64,000 nt of DNA from UBA4720 sp041499635. Lineage in GTDB: Bacteria > Gemmatimonadota > Gemmatimonadetes > Gemmatimonadales > Gemmatimonadaceae. The DNA is taken from positions 1-64,000 of the forward strand of contig JBGQKT010000002.1 of the NCBI GenBank assembly GCA_041499635.1, read 5' to 3'. Below, piece by piece: positions 8,138 through 16,807 of this stretch. Within the stretch, counting starts at the first letter, position 1. Every line of letters begins with the position of its first letter. The notes under the pieces were generated by a model. It was not told the DNA's origin, did not search any database, and saw nothing but the letters and a program-made list of their open reading frames with translations. Made by a program: the position numbers and the translations under genes.

Positions 8138-10092
8138 CAGCCGCCCGACCATAATGGAAGTCCGGGAGTGGACTCAGGTGGACCCTCGAGCGCGCGACGC
8201 GCGCGAAGCAATGGCAAAGTCGCATCGCGTCCAGTACGAATCGCGTCGGTTGCTTGTCCTAGCGCAGATGCAAAATCCGGAAGCGAAGACAAAGCGTCCA
8301 CGCGCATCAGCGCAAGCTCACTCAACGCGCGTCCATCTTGTCGCTTCTGAATCAAATCGAGTGCGTCGTCGAATCGCGCCGACAATCGAACACGCGTTGA
8401 ATCGGCAAACGATCTCGGTGTTCGAACGTTGGAGATTCCCTTCTCTCTCCCAGTGAGGCGCACTCGTTGGAGATCGACAATGATTTTCGGCGGCGTTCCT
8501 CGCAGGTAAAGACGTTGCACAAGTCGCGCACGATCGAGGGCCGCAAGTGCAATTTTCATCGGCGGCAGTGCAGGTTTCGGCTCAGCGATTTGAAGTGAGC
8601 GAACCGCATCCCACAACGCGTCGTACGCTTCCTTCAAATCCTTGTTCAATACTGCGTGCGTTTCGGATTCGACTTCTTCGGTGTCGGCCGGCGCATCTTG
8701 GGACTCAACCTGGTAAAGAATGTCGTAGACACGTTTTCTGATTCGATCTTCCATCGAGCCGATGTCTGTCGCCTGTTTCACCCAATCCTGACGCGAGAGC
8801 GTTTTGTCTTTCTTAATCAGCGCTTCGGTCATGAGGATGAGCATGCGCTGACTCATCGCCGAGCTGTCTACGGGAGGCGGTGCTGCTGCTTCGATCGAAA
8901 CAGAATCGTATTCGTCAGCACGAGCGATTCGGATTGTCCGCGTATCGGACGTTCCGATAGACGGACCACTCAGCGTGTTGGCGTCCCGAACGATCGCGCG
9001 AATGGACACAATGTCGCCTTGTCCAAGCTTGAGCGATTTGAGATCGAGTGTCGCATCGAGAGCGCCAGTCCGTGCGTGGCCGAAGTCCACGAGCGGTGTG
9101 TTGATCGTTCGACCAGTGAATATCTCACCCGACCCTGATGTAATCAGATACTCGTAATAGCCCGAGACGAGAGCGACATCGTCGGTCGTCTCTGCGTGCA
9201 GCTTTACAACTAGCTGCGGTGTGCGAAGCGTCGTGTCCCTTACGGGTGCGGTGAGAACGACCTTCGGCGGCTCATCGATCTGTGGATCGAGAACGATTAC
9301 GCGCTCGTAGTTTCGATCTGTCAGACGAAGAGCGGCCGGTTTTTCCGGCATGACGAGCTGCGTTCGCCAGCCCGACGGCGATCCGCTGACATTTTCCGTC
9401 GCGTCACCAAGTCGGGCCGCAATGCCCGAATTCGATCCAGCACCAATTACGACAAGCCTGCTTCCAACCAGAGCGCGAACCGATTCCGGATCATCGAGTG
9501 TCTGTCGCGCCTGGCCGGAATACGCAGGAGGGGTGACTTCGACCTTCAAATCATTGAGTCGACTTCCTGCCGGAACGGCATTTGAGCTCGCGTTCCCGGA
9601 AAGGCGGCCGAGGAGCGAAGTGCGGCCCAGTGCGGGTGCCGGCAATACATATAGTAGTGAGGCCCCGATAAGCAGCGCCGCCAAGGCCGGCACAACCGAG
9701 CGACGGACGGCGGTTGTCGTGACCCCGGAGATGTTCTCTCGAGCTACCAAAGACTCGAGCGCGGGCGCGTCGATCGGAAGGTCCGGCTCGATCGCTGTGA
9801 TCACCGCGTAGTGCAATCGAGGAATCCGCTCCTCGATCCACAGCGCCACTCGGCTCTCTGATGTGACTCGGCGTCCGCGCCAGAGCACAACGAAAAGTGC
9901 AATCGCGGCAAGCGACAACGAAATCGGCAGGACCAATCTCTCTGCCAATGTCGAATTGTGCGCGAGTGAAGCAATTGTTGTGATGATCGCGAGAAACGCG
10001 AGATAAACACCGGCTCCCCATGCCAGCGCCGATATGATTACACCGACTACGAGCCAGCGCTGGGTTCGAGTGACGCGCTCGCGAACTGTCAT
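8137..10092 (-). CDS. DUF4175-like large membrane-anchored protein
   Basis: A 651-residue protein. Two membrane helices lie near the N-terminus (VVGVIISALAWGAGVYLAFL and VLPISLSLAAIALFVVLW) and one near residue 145. A long periplasmic region follows with Ig-like beta segments (LKVEVTPPAYSGQARQTL, APVRDTTLRTPQLVVKLHAE) and a charged helical C-terminus. This order matches DUF4175 proteins from MoxR operons. The ATG at 10092 overlaps the upstream gene by four bases (ATGA). Length is shorter than many alphaproteobacterial DUF4175 proteins, which often exceed 800 residues. It probably acts as an envelope partner of the vWA proteins, which is inferred from context. Confidence 0.7.
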   Translation of the reverse strand: MTVRERVTRTQRWLVVGVIISALAWGAGVYLAFLAIITTIASLAHNSTLAERLVLPISLSLAAIALFVVLWRGRRVTSESRVALWIEERIPRLHYAVITAIEPDLPIDAPALESLVARENISGVTTTAVRRSVVPALAALLIGASLLYVLPAPALGRTSLLGRLSGNASSNAVPAGSRLNDLKVEVTPPAYSGQARQTLDDPESVRALVGSRLVVIGAGSNSGIAARLGDATENVSGSPSGWRTQLVMPEKPAALRLTDRNYERVIVLDPQIDEPPKVVLTAPVRDTTLRTPQLVVKLHAETTDDVALVSGYYEYLITSGSGEIFTGRTINTPLVDFGHARTGALDATLDLKSLKLGQGDIVSIRAIVRDANTLSGPSIGTSDTRTIRIARADEYDSVSIEAAAPPPVDSSAMSQRMLILMTEALIKKDKTLSRQDWVKQATDIGSMEDRIRKRVYDILYQVESQDAPADTEEVESETHAVLNKDLKEAYDALWDAVRSLQIAEPKPALPPMKIALAALDRARLVQRLYLRGTPPKIIVDLQRVRLTGREKGISNVRTPRSFADSTRVRLSARFDDALDLIQKRQDGRALSELALMRVDALSSLPDFASALGQATDAIRTGRDATLPLLRARRALEGPPESTPGLPLWSGG

Positions 10093-11399
10093 GATCGCGC
10101 CGCCGTTGGAATCGATGAGCCCCTTCGCAAAAACAATTCGGCGAGAGCCGCGGCGAGCGCAATTCCGAGGAGCCACGGGGCAAGCGGAGACGTGATGTCA
10201 TTCCGCGCGGTGAAGGCGTCACTTGGCGCGAGCTTGCCGCTTCCACTCAATGAAGCAATCGCTGCGGCGCTGACAGGTTTGGATGAATGTCGCTCGCCGC
10301 AAGGAGCCGCAATTTCTTTTGTCAGCGCGACGAACTCGGGGCGAATCACGAGATCGCCAACGTTCGCCACAGGAATGTCCACCGATCTTATGCATCCCTG
10401 CCCTGATTTCTTCTCGACCGCTGCGGGCTGTCCATCTGCCCAACGAGCGACAACTCGCGCGCCGTGAAGTGAATCCGCCGGATAAGTCCATCGACGCTCA
10501 AACGCAGCGACGACACGAGCGCCGTCAGCCACGATTCCACCGGATTGATCGACAGGCGAACGCACGACGGCAAGCGGTGGCCTCTCATTGATTGGCCATA
10601 CGACGAGAACATGATTCTCGGCCGCAGCCCACGCCGTATCGTCGGCAGTGAGCGCGGACCGCACGATACGCACCGACGCATTACTCGTCGATTTCGATGC
10701 AAGCGATATCGCAACGGTAAGACCGTCGCCGGCCGTAGATCGAATATCCATCGAGCTTTTGGCAGCGATCGCCGAATCTGACCGAGCTGCAATTCGCACA
10801 AATCGCGCGCGACCCTGCCACAGTTTTCGAATCGAGTCGGTCGCGGCATCGCGCTCTTCATCGAGGAGCGGCGAAACGATCACCAGTTCTACCGAATCGA
10901 CTTTATTGCGAATCGCGCTTGCCTCACGCAGCGATGCGATGAGGGCCGCAGAAAGATTTCCGCGCGCGTCTATGTTTGCTTCGCTACGAAGTGAATCGAG
11001 AGGCTTTGCACCAAGCGAGTGTGCAGTTGAATCGAACATGATTACCGCATCACCCATTCGATAGAGTCGCCTCACGCTGTCGGCTGCCTCGCTGACATTT
11101 GCAACCGCGCGCGAGTCGTCCACCAGGAACACTCTTCCCGAAGCTTGCCGACTCGGTTTAACAACCGGACGAGCGAGTGCTGCGCCAGCTGCGAGAACGA
11201 CTAATACTCTGAGCAACATCAACAACAAATCGGATGGTCGAGTATCCCGCAGTGTTGCAGTTGCGGCAGAATCGGGCACGAAGCGCGCGGTGGGAAGCAC
11301 CGTCGCTCGCGGTTGCCGCGTGACGATGAAATGCAACGCGACAATTCCGGCAGCCACCGCAATCGCGCCCCAAAGAAAACCGGGAGCCAGGAATGTCAT
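10089..11399 (-). CDS. BatA-like protein with aerotolerance N-terminal domain and vWA-type domain
   Basis: A 436-residue protein opening MTFLAPGFLWGAIAVAAGIV, the typical BatA N-terminal membrane domain, with a second helix at about 55-75 (SDLLLMLLRVLVVLAAGAAL) and a C-terminal helix. A vWA-like domain follows. Its metal-site motif reads FLVDDSRAV where DxSxS is expected, so the second serine is lost and metal binding may be impaired. The ATG at 11399 overlaps the DUF58 stop as ATGA. BatA homologues work with MoxR ATPases in envelope or aerotolerance functions; the precise role is unresolved even in model organisms. Confidence 0.78.
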   Translation of the reverse strand: MTFLAPGFLWGAIAVAAGIVALHFIVTRQPRATVLPTARFVPDSAATATLRDTRPSDLLLMLLRVLVVLAAGAALARPVVKPSRQASGRVFLVDDSRAVANVSEAADSVRRLYRMGDAVIMFDSTAHSLGAKPLDSLRSEANIDARGNLSAALIASLREASAIRNKVDSVELVIVSPLLDEERDAATDSIRKLWQGRARFVRIAARSDSAIAAKSSMDIRSTAGDGLTVAISLASKSTSNASVRIVRSALTADDTAWAAAENHVLVVWPINERPPLAVVRSPVDQSGGIVADGARVVAAFERRWTYPADSLHGARVVARWADGQPAAVEKKSGQGCIRSVDIPVANVGDLVIRPEFVALTKEIAAPCGERHSSKPVSAAAIASLSGSGKLAPSDAFTARNDITSPLAPWLLGIALAAALAELFLRRGSSIPTAARS

Positions 11400-12343
11400 A
11401 CGATTGCCCCGCCTGATCGAATCGCAGCGATTCTTCGAATCAGGTGATCCACAGTTTCCGCGCCGGTTACCGCGAGCGTGTACGAGATTCCGGCATCGCT
11501 CCACTCATGTGCGATCTCATCACGCCAGGTCGCGAACGTCTCGACATATCGATCACGCGCTTCACCGATCATCGGTCGCCTGATCTCAACGGCCTCAGGA
11601 TCCGACACCATTGTGCTCTCATGCGAAGGATTCAGCTCTTCCTGCGCGACCACATGGATTGCATGGATTTCGCGGCCCGCAGCGACCCAGCTGCTCGCAG
11701 TCGCCAGAACTCCGGCAGCATCACCGAGAAAATCGGTGACGATCACGAGTCGTCCGCCCGACTGCGCAGCGATCGACACCGATGGCGCAAGAGGAGTATT
11801 TCCACTGGGCCGAGTTGTCGACACCGCACGAATAATTTCCTGCGTAACGCTTCGACGCATTCGCGGAGAGAGCATGATTGGCTCATCTCCACCCGCTATC
11901 ACCAGTCCAACTGGATCGCCGCTGTTACGAGCAACGGCCCCGAGGCCGACTCCGAGCTGCGCTGCGAGCTTCCACTTCGCGTTGGTCGCAACTGGAAAAG
12001 CCATCGATGCACTAGCATCGACTACGATCATTGTCGGCAGAATCGCGCGATCGTTGGAGAGACGGATATACGCGCGATCGCTGCGCGCGAAAAGCTTCCA
12101 GTCTATACGCCGCGGATCGTCGCCTTGCCGATACGGTCGGTACTCGGTGAACTCGGCTGAGATTCCTCTGAGTCGCGACGTATGCGCTCCGGGAATTCCT
12201 CCGCGAACCGCTGACCGTGCAGGCCATCGGATTCCGCGCACTGCGTCGAGAATATGCGCGTAGTCGTCGTATGATTCAGCGGCGTCAGGGCTTTCATCTG
12301 GCGAAAATTTGCCGAGCCATTGTGTCAGCCGGGTGCGAGCCAT
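11396..12343 (-). CDS. DUF58 domain protein (vWA-like)
   Basis: A 315-residue soluble protein. The DUF58 core motif is clear: LRGISAEFTEYRPYRQGDD and RRIDWKLFARSDRAYIR, followed by the metal-site motif VVDASASMAFP, an intact DxSxS. Longer upstream ATGs lie inside the MoxR gene. The ATG at 12343 has a good ribosome binding site (GAGGAG, about seven bases away) and starts 20 bp after the MoxR stop. DUF58 proteins are the usual direct partners of MoxR AAA ATPases; the pair is thought to act as a chaperone for protein or metal-centre maturation. Confidence 0.88.
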   Translation of the reverse strand: MARTRLTQWLGKFSPDESPDAAESYDDYAHILDAVRGIRWPARSAVRGGIPGAHTSRLRGISAEFTEYRPYRQGDDPRRIDWKLFARSDRAYIRLSNDRAILPTMIVVDASASMAFPVATNAKWKLAAQLGVGLGAVARNSGDPVGLVIAGGDEPIMLSPRMRRSVTQEIIRAVSTTRPSGNTPLAPSVSIAAQSGGRLVIVTDFLGDAAGVLATASSWVAAGREIHAIHVVAQEELNPSHESTMVSDPEAVEIRRPMIGEARDRYVETFATWRDEIAHEWSDAGISYTLAVTGAETVDHLIRRIAAIRSGGAIV

Positions 12344-12363
12344 CCCGATACTCCTCGAGCTCG

Positions 12364-13392
12364 CTAAACCTTGATGTCGCTCTTCGGCGGCTTCACATCC
12401 TCGAGAAGGCGATCGATGATCTGCTCGGCACTGATGCCCTTTGCTTCCGCGGCGAAATTCGGAAGTATGCGATGACGCAGCACTGGTCGCGCGACCCGAA
12501 GAATGTCCGTCGGCGCGACTGCAAATCTTCCGGCTAGAAGCGCGTGTGCTTTTGCGCCGAGTATGAGTGCTTGTCCCGCGCGGGGGCCTGCTCCCCATCG
12601 AACGTATTTCTTCACCATTTCGCCGGCATCGCTCTCTGATGGCCGCGTCGCGCGAACGAGATGCGCCGCGAATCGAAGGGCAGGCTCGGCAGCTGGAATG
12701 TCGCGGACCATTCGTTGAAGCGCGCGTGTTTCTTCGCCACTGATCACAGGAGTGAGTGGATCAGGATCGGCGCCCGTGGTTGTACGGAGTATTCCAACCT
12801 CGGCGTTCTCGTCGGGATAGCCGATGCGGATGTCGAACAGGAATCGATCGAGCTGCGCTTCAGGAAGCGGATACGTTCCTTCCTGCTCGATGGGATTCTG
12901 CGTCGCGAGAACGAAGAACGGCTCGGGCAGATTCATTGTATCGCCCGCGGCAGTTACGCGATGTTCCTGCATCGCTTCGAGGAGGGCGGCCTGAGTGCGT
13001 GGCGGCGCGCGGTTGATTTCGTCGGCGAGAAGAATGTTCGCGAACACCGGCCCGCGAACGAATCGAAACGATCGCGATCCCGTCGCCGTATCTTCTTCCA
13101 TGATCTCTGTTCCGGTGATGTCGCTGGGAACGAGATCGGGAGTGAATTGAATTCGCTTGAACTCGAGGTCCATTGCTTCGGATACGCTGCGAATCATCAA
13201 GGTCTTGGCGAGTCCGGGCACTCCAACGAGTAGTGCGTGGCCTCCGGCGAGAAGTGCCATGAGGATCTCGTCGATTACCGCTTCCTGGCCAACGATGCGT
13301 TTGCCGACTTCGGCGCGCAGCCTCGAAGCCGCAGCGAGAAGATCCTCGCGCGAGGAGGAATGTGCCTTCGCCGTAACGGATTGTAGAGCCAT
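12364..13392 (-). CDS. MoxR-family AAA+ ATPase
   Basis: A 342-residue AAA+ protein of the MoxR class. Walker A is GVPGLAKT near residue 57, Walker B ILLADEINRAPPRTQAALLE, sensor 1 VLATQNPIEQEGTYPLPEAQ and the arginine-finger region QLDRFLFDI. The C-terminal lid is complete, so length and motifs are normal. It is the first gene of the minus-strand cluster that continues with DUF58, BatA-like, DUF4175-like and DUF4159 proteins, and so it probably supplies the ATPase for that complex. It is divergent from tldD, and the shared regulatory region is 13393-13579. Confidence 0.92.
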   Translation of the reverse strand: MALQSVTAKAHSSSREDLLAAASRLRAEVGKRIVGQEAVIDEILMALLAGGHALLVGVPGLAKTLMIRSVSEAMDLEFKRIQFTPDLVPSDITGTEIMEEDTATGSRSFRFVRGPVFANILLADEINRAPPRTQAALLEAMQEHRVTAAGDTMNLPEPFFVLATQNPIEQEGTYPLPEAQLDRFLFDIRIGYPDENAEVGILRTTTGADPDPLTPVISGEETRALQRMVRDIPAAEPALRFAAHLVRATRPSESDAGEMVKKYVRWGAGPRAGQALILGAKAHALLAGRFAVAPTDILRVARPVLRHRILPNFAAEAKGISAEQIIDRLLEDVKPPKSDIKV

Positions 13393-13579
13393 TTGAAACC
13401 GGTTCGCGTGTCTGAAGTGACGAAATGGAAAGCTATCTGGCGCTCATCTCAAATGTAGCGGCAGCAAACTGTAATTCTTTTGTAAGACCCTCGTTCTAAC
13501 CCGCGTTTTCCGCCTTGCCGGATTGCAATGGGCCGGACGGCTCCTGATAATAGGTCGGCTAACTCCAGCGAGAACCCTC
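13393..13579. promoter_or_regulatory. Divergent promoter region, MoxR operon and tldD
   Basis: This 187-bp gap separates the start of the MoxR operon (minus) from tldD (plus) and must hold both promoters. AT-rich patches occur around 13469-13485. I see no convincing operator repeat. Confidence 0.5.
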
Positions 13580-15208
13580 ATGAAAAAATCACGTCGTGAT
13601 TTTCTGAAGCAGACCGGAATGGCTGCTGCCGCCATCGCCACTACAAGTGCTCTGTCGCCGGCTGATTCATTTGCCGGTCTCATTCGCGGGAAAGCGGTTG
13701 AAATGCCGCCCGACGACGTCATTCGCGAGCTCCTGATGACGGCGATCAACACCGCGAAATCCCTCGGCGCAACTTATTCCGACGTTCGCATCGGTCGGTA
13801 CCGCAACAGCATTGTCTTTACCCGCGAGCAGCAAATAGTTCAAACCGCCGATGTCGATAACGTCGGCGCGGGTGTTCGCGCGCTCGTCGATGGAACATGG
13901 GGCTTTGGCGCGTCGAAGACGCTCACGAAGGACGGAGTTGCTGCGGCAGCGAGAGAAGCCGTTGCGATTGCGAAGGCGAACCGCATCGCTCGCGACCAAC
14001 CAGTTCAGCTCTCTCCCGTGCAATCGTATCCAAACGCCACGTGGAAGAGCTCGTTCAAGATCGATCCATTCACGATTCCGATCGAGCAGCGCGCTGACCT
14101 TCTAATGAAGGCGAACGCAGAAGCGTTGAAAGTTAAAGGCGTGCGGTTCGTGAATTCCGGACTGCTGTTCGTTAAGGAGGATCGAAACTTCGCGTCGACA
14201 GAAGGCTCGGTGATCTCGCAGACGATCGTGCGTGTTGCCGTGCCGTTTGCGATCACTGCGGTCGCGCCAGACAATTCGGATTTCCAGACTCGGACCAACG
14301 TCGTCGCTCCCGCCGGCCGAGGCTGGGAGTATGTCCTCGAGCAGGATCTCGTTGGCAATGCAGGTAAGTGGGCGGAGGACGCAGTTCAGAAGCTGAGTGC
14401 GAAATCAGTCGACGTTGGACGGTACGATCTCGTGCTCCATCCAACGCATCTCTGGCTCACCATTCACGAATCAATCGCACACCCAACGGAGCTCGACCGG
14501 GCACTCGGCTACGAAGCGAACTATGCAGGTACGAGCTTTGTGTCGCCGCCTGAAAAGATGTTGGGAAAATTCCGTTACGGTCCCGACTTCATGAACATCC
14601 AAGGAGATCGCTCGCAGGAAGGTGGCTGCGGAACGATCGGTTACGACGACGAAGGTGTGAAGCCTGAGGACTTCCTGATAATCAAGAACGGAATCGTCAA
14701 CGATTATCAGACGACTCGCGAGCAGGCGAACTGGCTCAAATGGTGGTACGACTCGCAGAAAAAGCCGACGCGGTCGCACGGCTGCTCCAACGCCGACTCG
14801 TGGGGAACCGTTCAGTTCCAGCGAATGCCGAATGTCTCACTTCTTCCCGGAATAAAAGACATCGGGTGGGACGACATTATTGCAGCGACTGATAAAGGAA
14901 TTGGAATTGTCGGGGACGGATCGTTCTCCATCGACCAGCAACGCTACAATGCGCAGTTCGGCGGGCAGGTGTTCTACGAGATCAAGGGCGGAAAGATCGT
15001 GGGCATGCTGAAAGACGTCGCATACCAGATGCGCACCCCTGATTTCTGGAATTCGATGGACATGATCGGTGGAAAGAAGAGCTACTTCATGGGCGGAGCG
15101 TTCAACGACGGCAAAGGGCAGCCGCCGCAAGTCAATGCGATCAGTCATGGCTGTGTACCCGCGCGGTTCCGCAACATCAACGTGATCAACACCGGGAGGA
15201 AAGCATGA
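13580..15208 (+). CDS. tldD: TldD-like metalloprotease subunit with Tat signal
   Basis: A 542-residue TldD/PmbA-family protein. The start at 13580 gives MKKSRRDFLKQTGMAAAA, a textbook Tat signal (SRRDFLK); an upstream in-frame ATG at 13523 would bury it. The zinc motif HESIAH (HExxxH, residues about 296-301) and the downstream metal-ligand Cys in SHGCSNADSWG are both present, so the active site looks complete. In Escherichia coli the TldD/TldE heterodimer is a cytoplasmic protease (microcin B17 maturation, CcdA degradation). The Tat signal suggests a periplasmic version here. It overlaps tldE by four bases. Confidence 0.9.
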   Translation: MKKSRRDFLKQTGMAAAAIATTSALSPADSFAGLIRGKAVEMPPDDVIRELLMTAINTAKSLGATYSDVRIGRYRNSIVFTREQQIVQTADVDNVGAGVRALVDGTWGFGASKTLTKDGVAAAAREAVAIAKANRIARDQPVQLSPVQSYPNATWKSSFKIDPFTIPIEQRADLLMKANAEALKVKGVRFVNSGLLFVKEDRNFASTEGSVISQTIVRVAVPFAITAVAPDNSDFQTRTNVVAPAGRGWEYVLEQDLVGNAGKWAEDAVQKLSAKSVDVGRYDLVLHPTHLWLTIHESIAHPTELDRALGYEANYAGTSFVSPPEKMLGKFRYGPDFMNIQGDRSQEGGCGTIGYDDEGVKPEDFLIIKNGIVNDYQTTREQANWLKWWYDSQKKPTRSHGCSNADSWGTVQFQRMPNVSLLPGIKDIGWDDIIAATDKGIGIVGDGSFSIDQQRYNAQFGGQVFYEIKGGKIVGMLKDVAYQMRTPDFWNSMDMIGGKKSYFMGGAFNDGKGQPPQVNAISHGCVPARFRNINVINTGRKA

Positions 15209-16593
15209 GCGAGCCGAAACGACTCCTGGAGATGGCTGCGTCGGCGATGCCGGATGGCGCGGTGATGGGTCGCGAGCAGGCGCAGGCGCTGATCGAAAAA
15301 GTCGTGAGGATGTCGAAGGCGGATGAGATCGGCGTAAACGTGAACAGCGGATATCAAGCAGATGTTCGCTTCGCGGCAAATCAGATGTCGACAGCCGGCG
15401 GTGTGGTCAATTCAACGATCGGCGTGCAGAGTACGTTCGGAAAGAAACACGCTGCTGCGGTGACGAACGATCTTTCGGATGAATCGCTGCGACGGACGGT
15501 CGAGCAATCGGAAGCGTTGGCGAAGTTGTCTCCGGACGATCCTGAGACAATGCCGTCGCTGGGCCCACAGACATATGTGCCGGTGAACGGCTATTTCGAT
15601 TCGACAGCCAATCTCACGCCGGCAGACCGTGCACGCGCTGCGCTCACCGCACTCGAGCCTGCTCGAAAAGCAGGAGATCTCAAAGCTGCCGGCTTCATTG
15701 TAGTCAACGCCGGTGCGAATGCGATTGGCAACGGCAAGGGACTTTTTGCGTACAACCGCTCGACGACAGCCAACTACACACTTACCGTGCGGACGGACGA
15801 TGGCACGGGATCGGGTTGGTCGGGTGCCGAGCATCCGGATTGGAAACAGATCGATTTTCCGGGACTCGCTTCACACGCGATCGAAAGAGCGAGGTTGTCG
15901 CGGAATCCAGTGGCGATCGAGCCCGGACGATACACTGTCATACTCGAGCCGCAGGCGGTGGGCGATCTCGTTCAGCTGATGGGATTCGCACTCGCTGCCC
16001 GAGGGGCAGACGAAGGACGCAGCGCATTTTCGAAGCAGGGCGGCGGAAACAAGATCGGCGAACAGATCGTCGACAAGCGCGTTACGATTTTTTCCGATCC
16101 GCAGGATCCACAGCTTCTCGCGCAGCCCTACGATGGCCAGGGACTTCCAATCACGCGACAGGTTTGGATAGAGAATGGAGTACTCAAACAACTTTTCTAT
16201 TCACGCTTCTGGGCGCAGAAGCAGGGAAAACAGCCGACGGGCTTTCCGACGTCGATCAAGCTGGAGGGCGGCACGACATCGATGGATGACATGATCAAGT
16301 CGACGCCGCGTGGAATTCTCGTCACCCGGCTGTGGTATTTGAGGCAGGTCGATCCGCGGACGATTCTGTTCACGGGACTCACACGTGATGGGACGTTCCT
16401 CATCGAAGACGGGAAGATCTCGAAGGCGGTGAAGAATTTCCGGTTCAATGAGTCGCCGCTGTTCCTGTTGAACAACCTCGAGGCGCTCGGTCCTGCCGTG
16501 CGCATCGGTGGAACCGAGGCAGGTGGCCCGATCGTGATGCCGGCGATCAAAGCAAAGGACTTCAACTTTACAAGTCTGTCGGACGCCGTTTGA
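15205..16593 (+). CDS. tldE: TldE/PmbA-like subunit
   Basis: A 462-residue PmbA/TldE-family protein that overlaps the tldD stop as ATGA, so the subunits are translationally coupled. It has the family core (RYTVILEPQAVGDLVQLMGF, GKQPTGFPTSIKLEGG) and lacks a HExxxH motif, as expected for the non-catalytic partner. No signal peptide is visible: the protein starts MSEPKRLLEMAASAMPDGAV. If the complex works in the periplasm this subunit may be carried through Tat bound to TldD. The stop codon merges with the first unit of the 8-bp repeat array. Confidence 0.88.
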   Translation: MSEPKRLLEMAASAMPDGAVMGREQAQALIEKVVRMSKADEIGVNVNSGYQADVRFAANQMSTAGGVVNSTIGVQSTFGKKHAAAVTNDLSDESLRRTVEQSEALAKLSPDDPETMPSLGPQTYVPVNGYFDSTANLTPADRARAALTALEPARKAGDLKAAGFIVVNAGANAIGNGKGLFAYNRSTTANYTLTVRTDDGTGSGWSGAEHPDWKQIDFPGLASHAIERARLSRNPVAIEPGRYTVILEPQAVGDLVQLMGFALAARGADEGRSAFSKQGGGNKIGEQIVDKRVTIFSDPQDPQLLAQPYDGQGLPITRQVWIENGVLKQLFYSRFWAQKQGKQPTGFPTSIKLEGGTTSMDDMIKSTPRGILVTRLWYLRQVDPRTILFTGLTRDGTFLIEDGKISKAVKNFRFNESPLFLLNNLEALGPAVRIGGTEAGGPIVMPAIKAKDFNFTSLSDAV

Positions 16594-16787
16594 GCGATTG
16601 AGCGATAGAGCGACAGGGCGATAGAGCGATAGAGCGATAGAGCGATAGAGCGACAGAGCGATAGTGAGATAGAGCGATAGTGAGATAGAGCGATCGATCG
16701 CCCAATCGCCCAATCGCCCAATCGCCCAATCGCCCAATCGCCCAATCGCCCAATCGCTCAATCGCTCAATCTCTAAATCTCTCTATC
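16592..16787. repeat. 196-bp imperfect palindrome built of 8-bp units
   Basis: Thirteen units of the gagcgata/gagcgatt/gtgagata type (16592-16695) run into a palindromic centre CGATCGATCG (16691-16700). Seven gcccaatc units, two gctcaatc units and two degenerate ones follow, to 16787. The right-hand units are the reverse complement of the left-hand family, so the array can fold into one long hairpin. Because 24 bp is a multiple of three, the minus strand shows repetitive pseudo-proteins (GDWAIGRL and similar) in several frames, which are not genes. It lies between tldE and the hexosaminidase gene. Confidence 0.9.
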
Positions 16788-16807
16788 TGTTTTAACTACC
16801 TTTACGC

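Noticed and set aside
7484..8350. 288-codon plus-strand frame opposite the DUF4159 gene
   Set aside because: Antisense to a strongly conserved family member; no recognisable motif.
16197..16761. Minus-strand frames encoding GDWAIGRL and SIALSLYR repeats
   Set aside because: They are read-outs of the 8-bp repeat array in several frames and run antisense through tldE; no ribosome binding site or domain.
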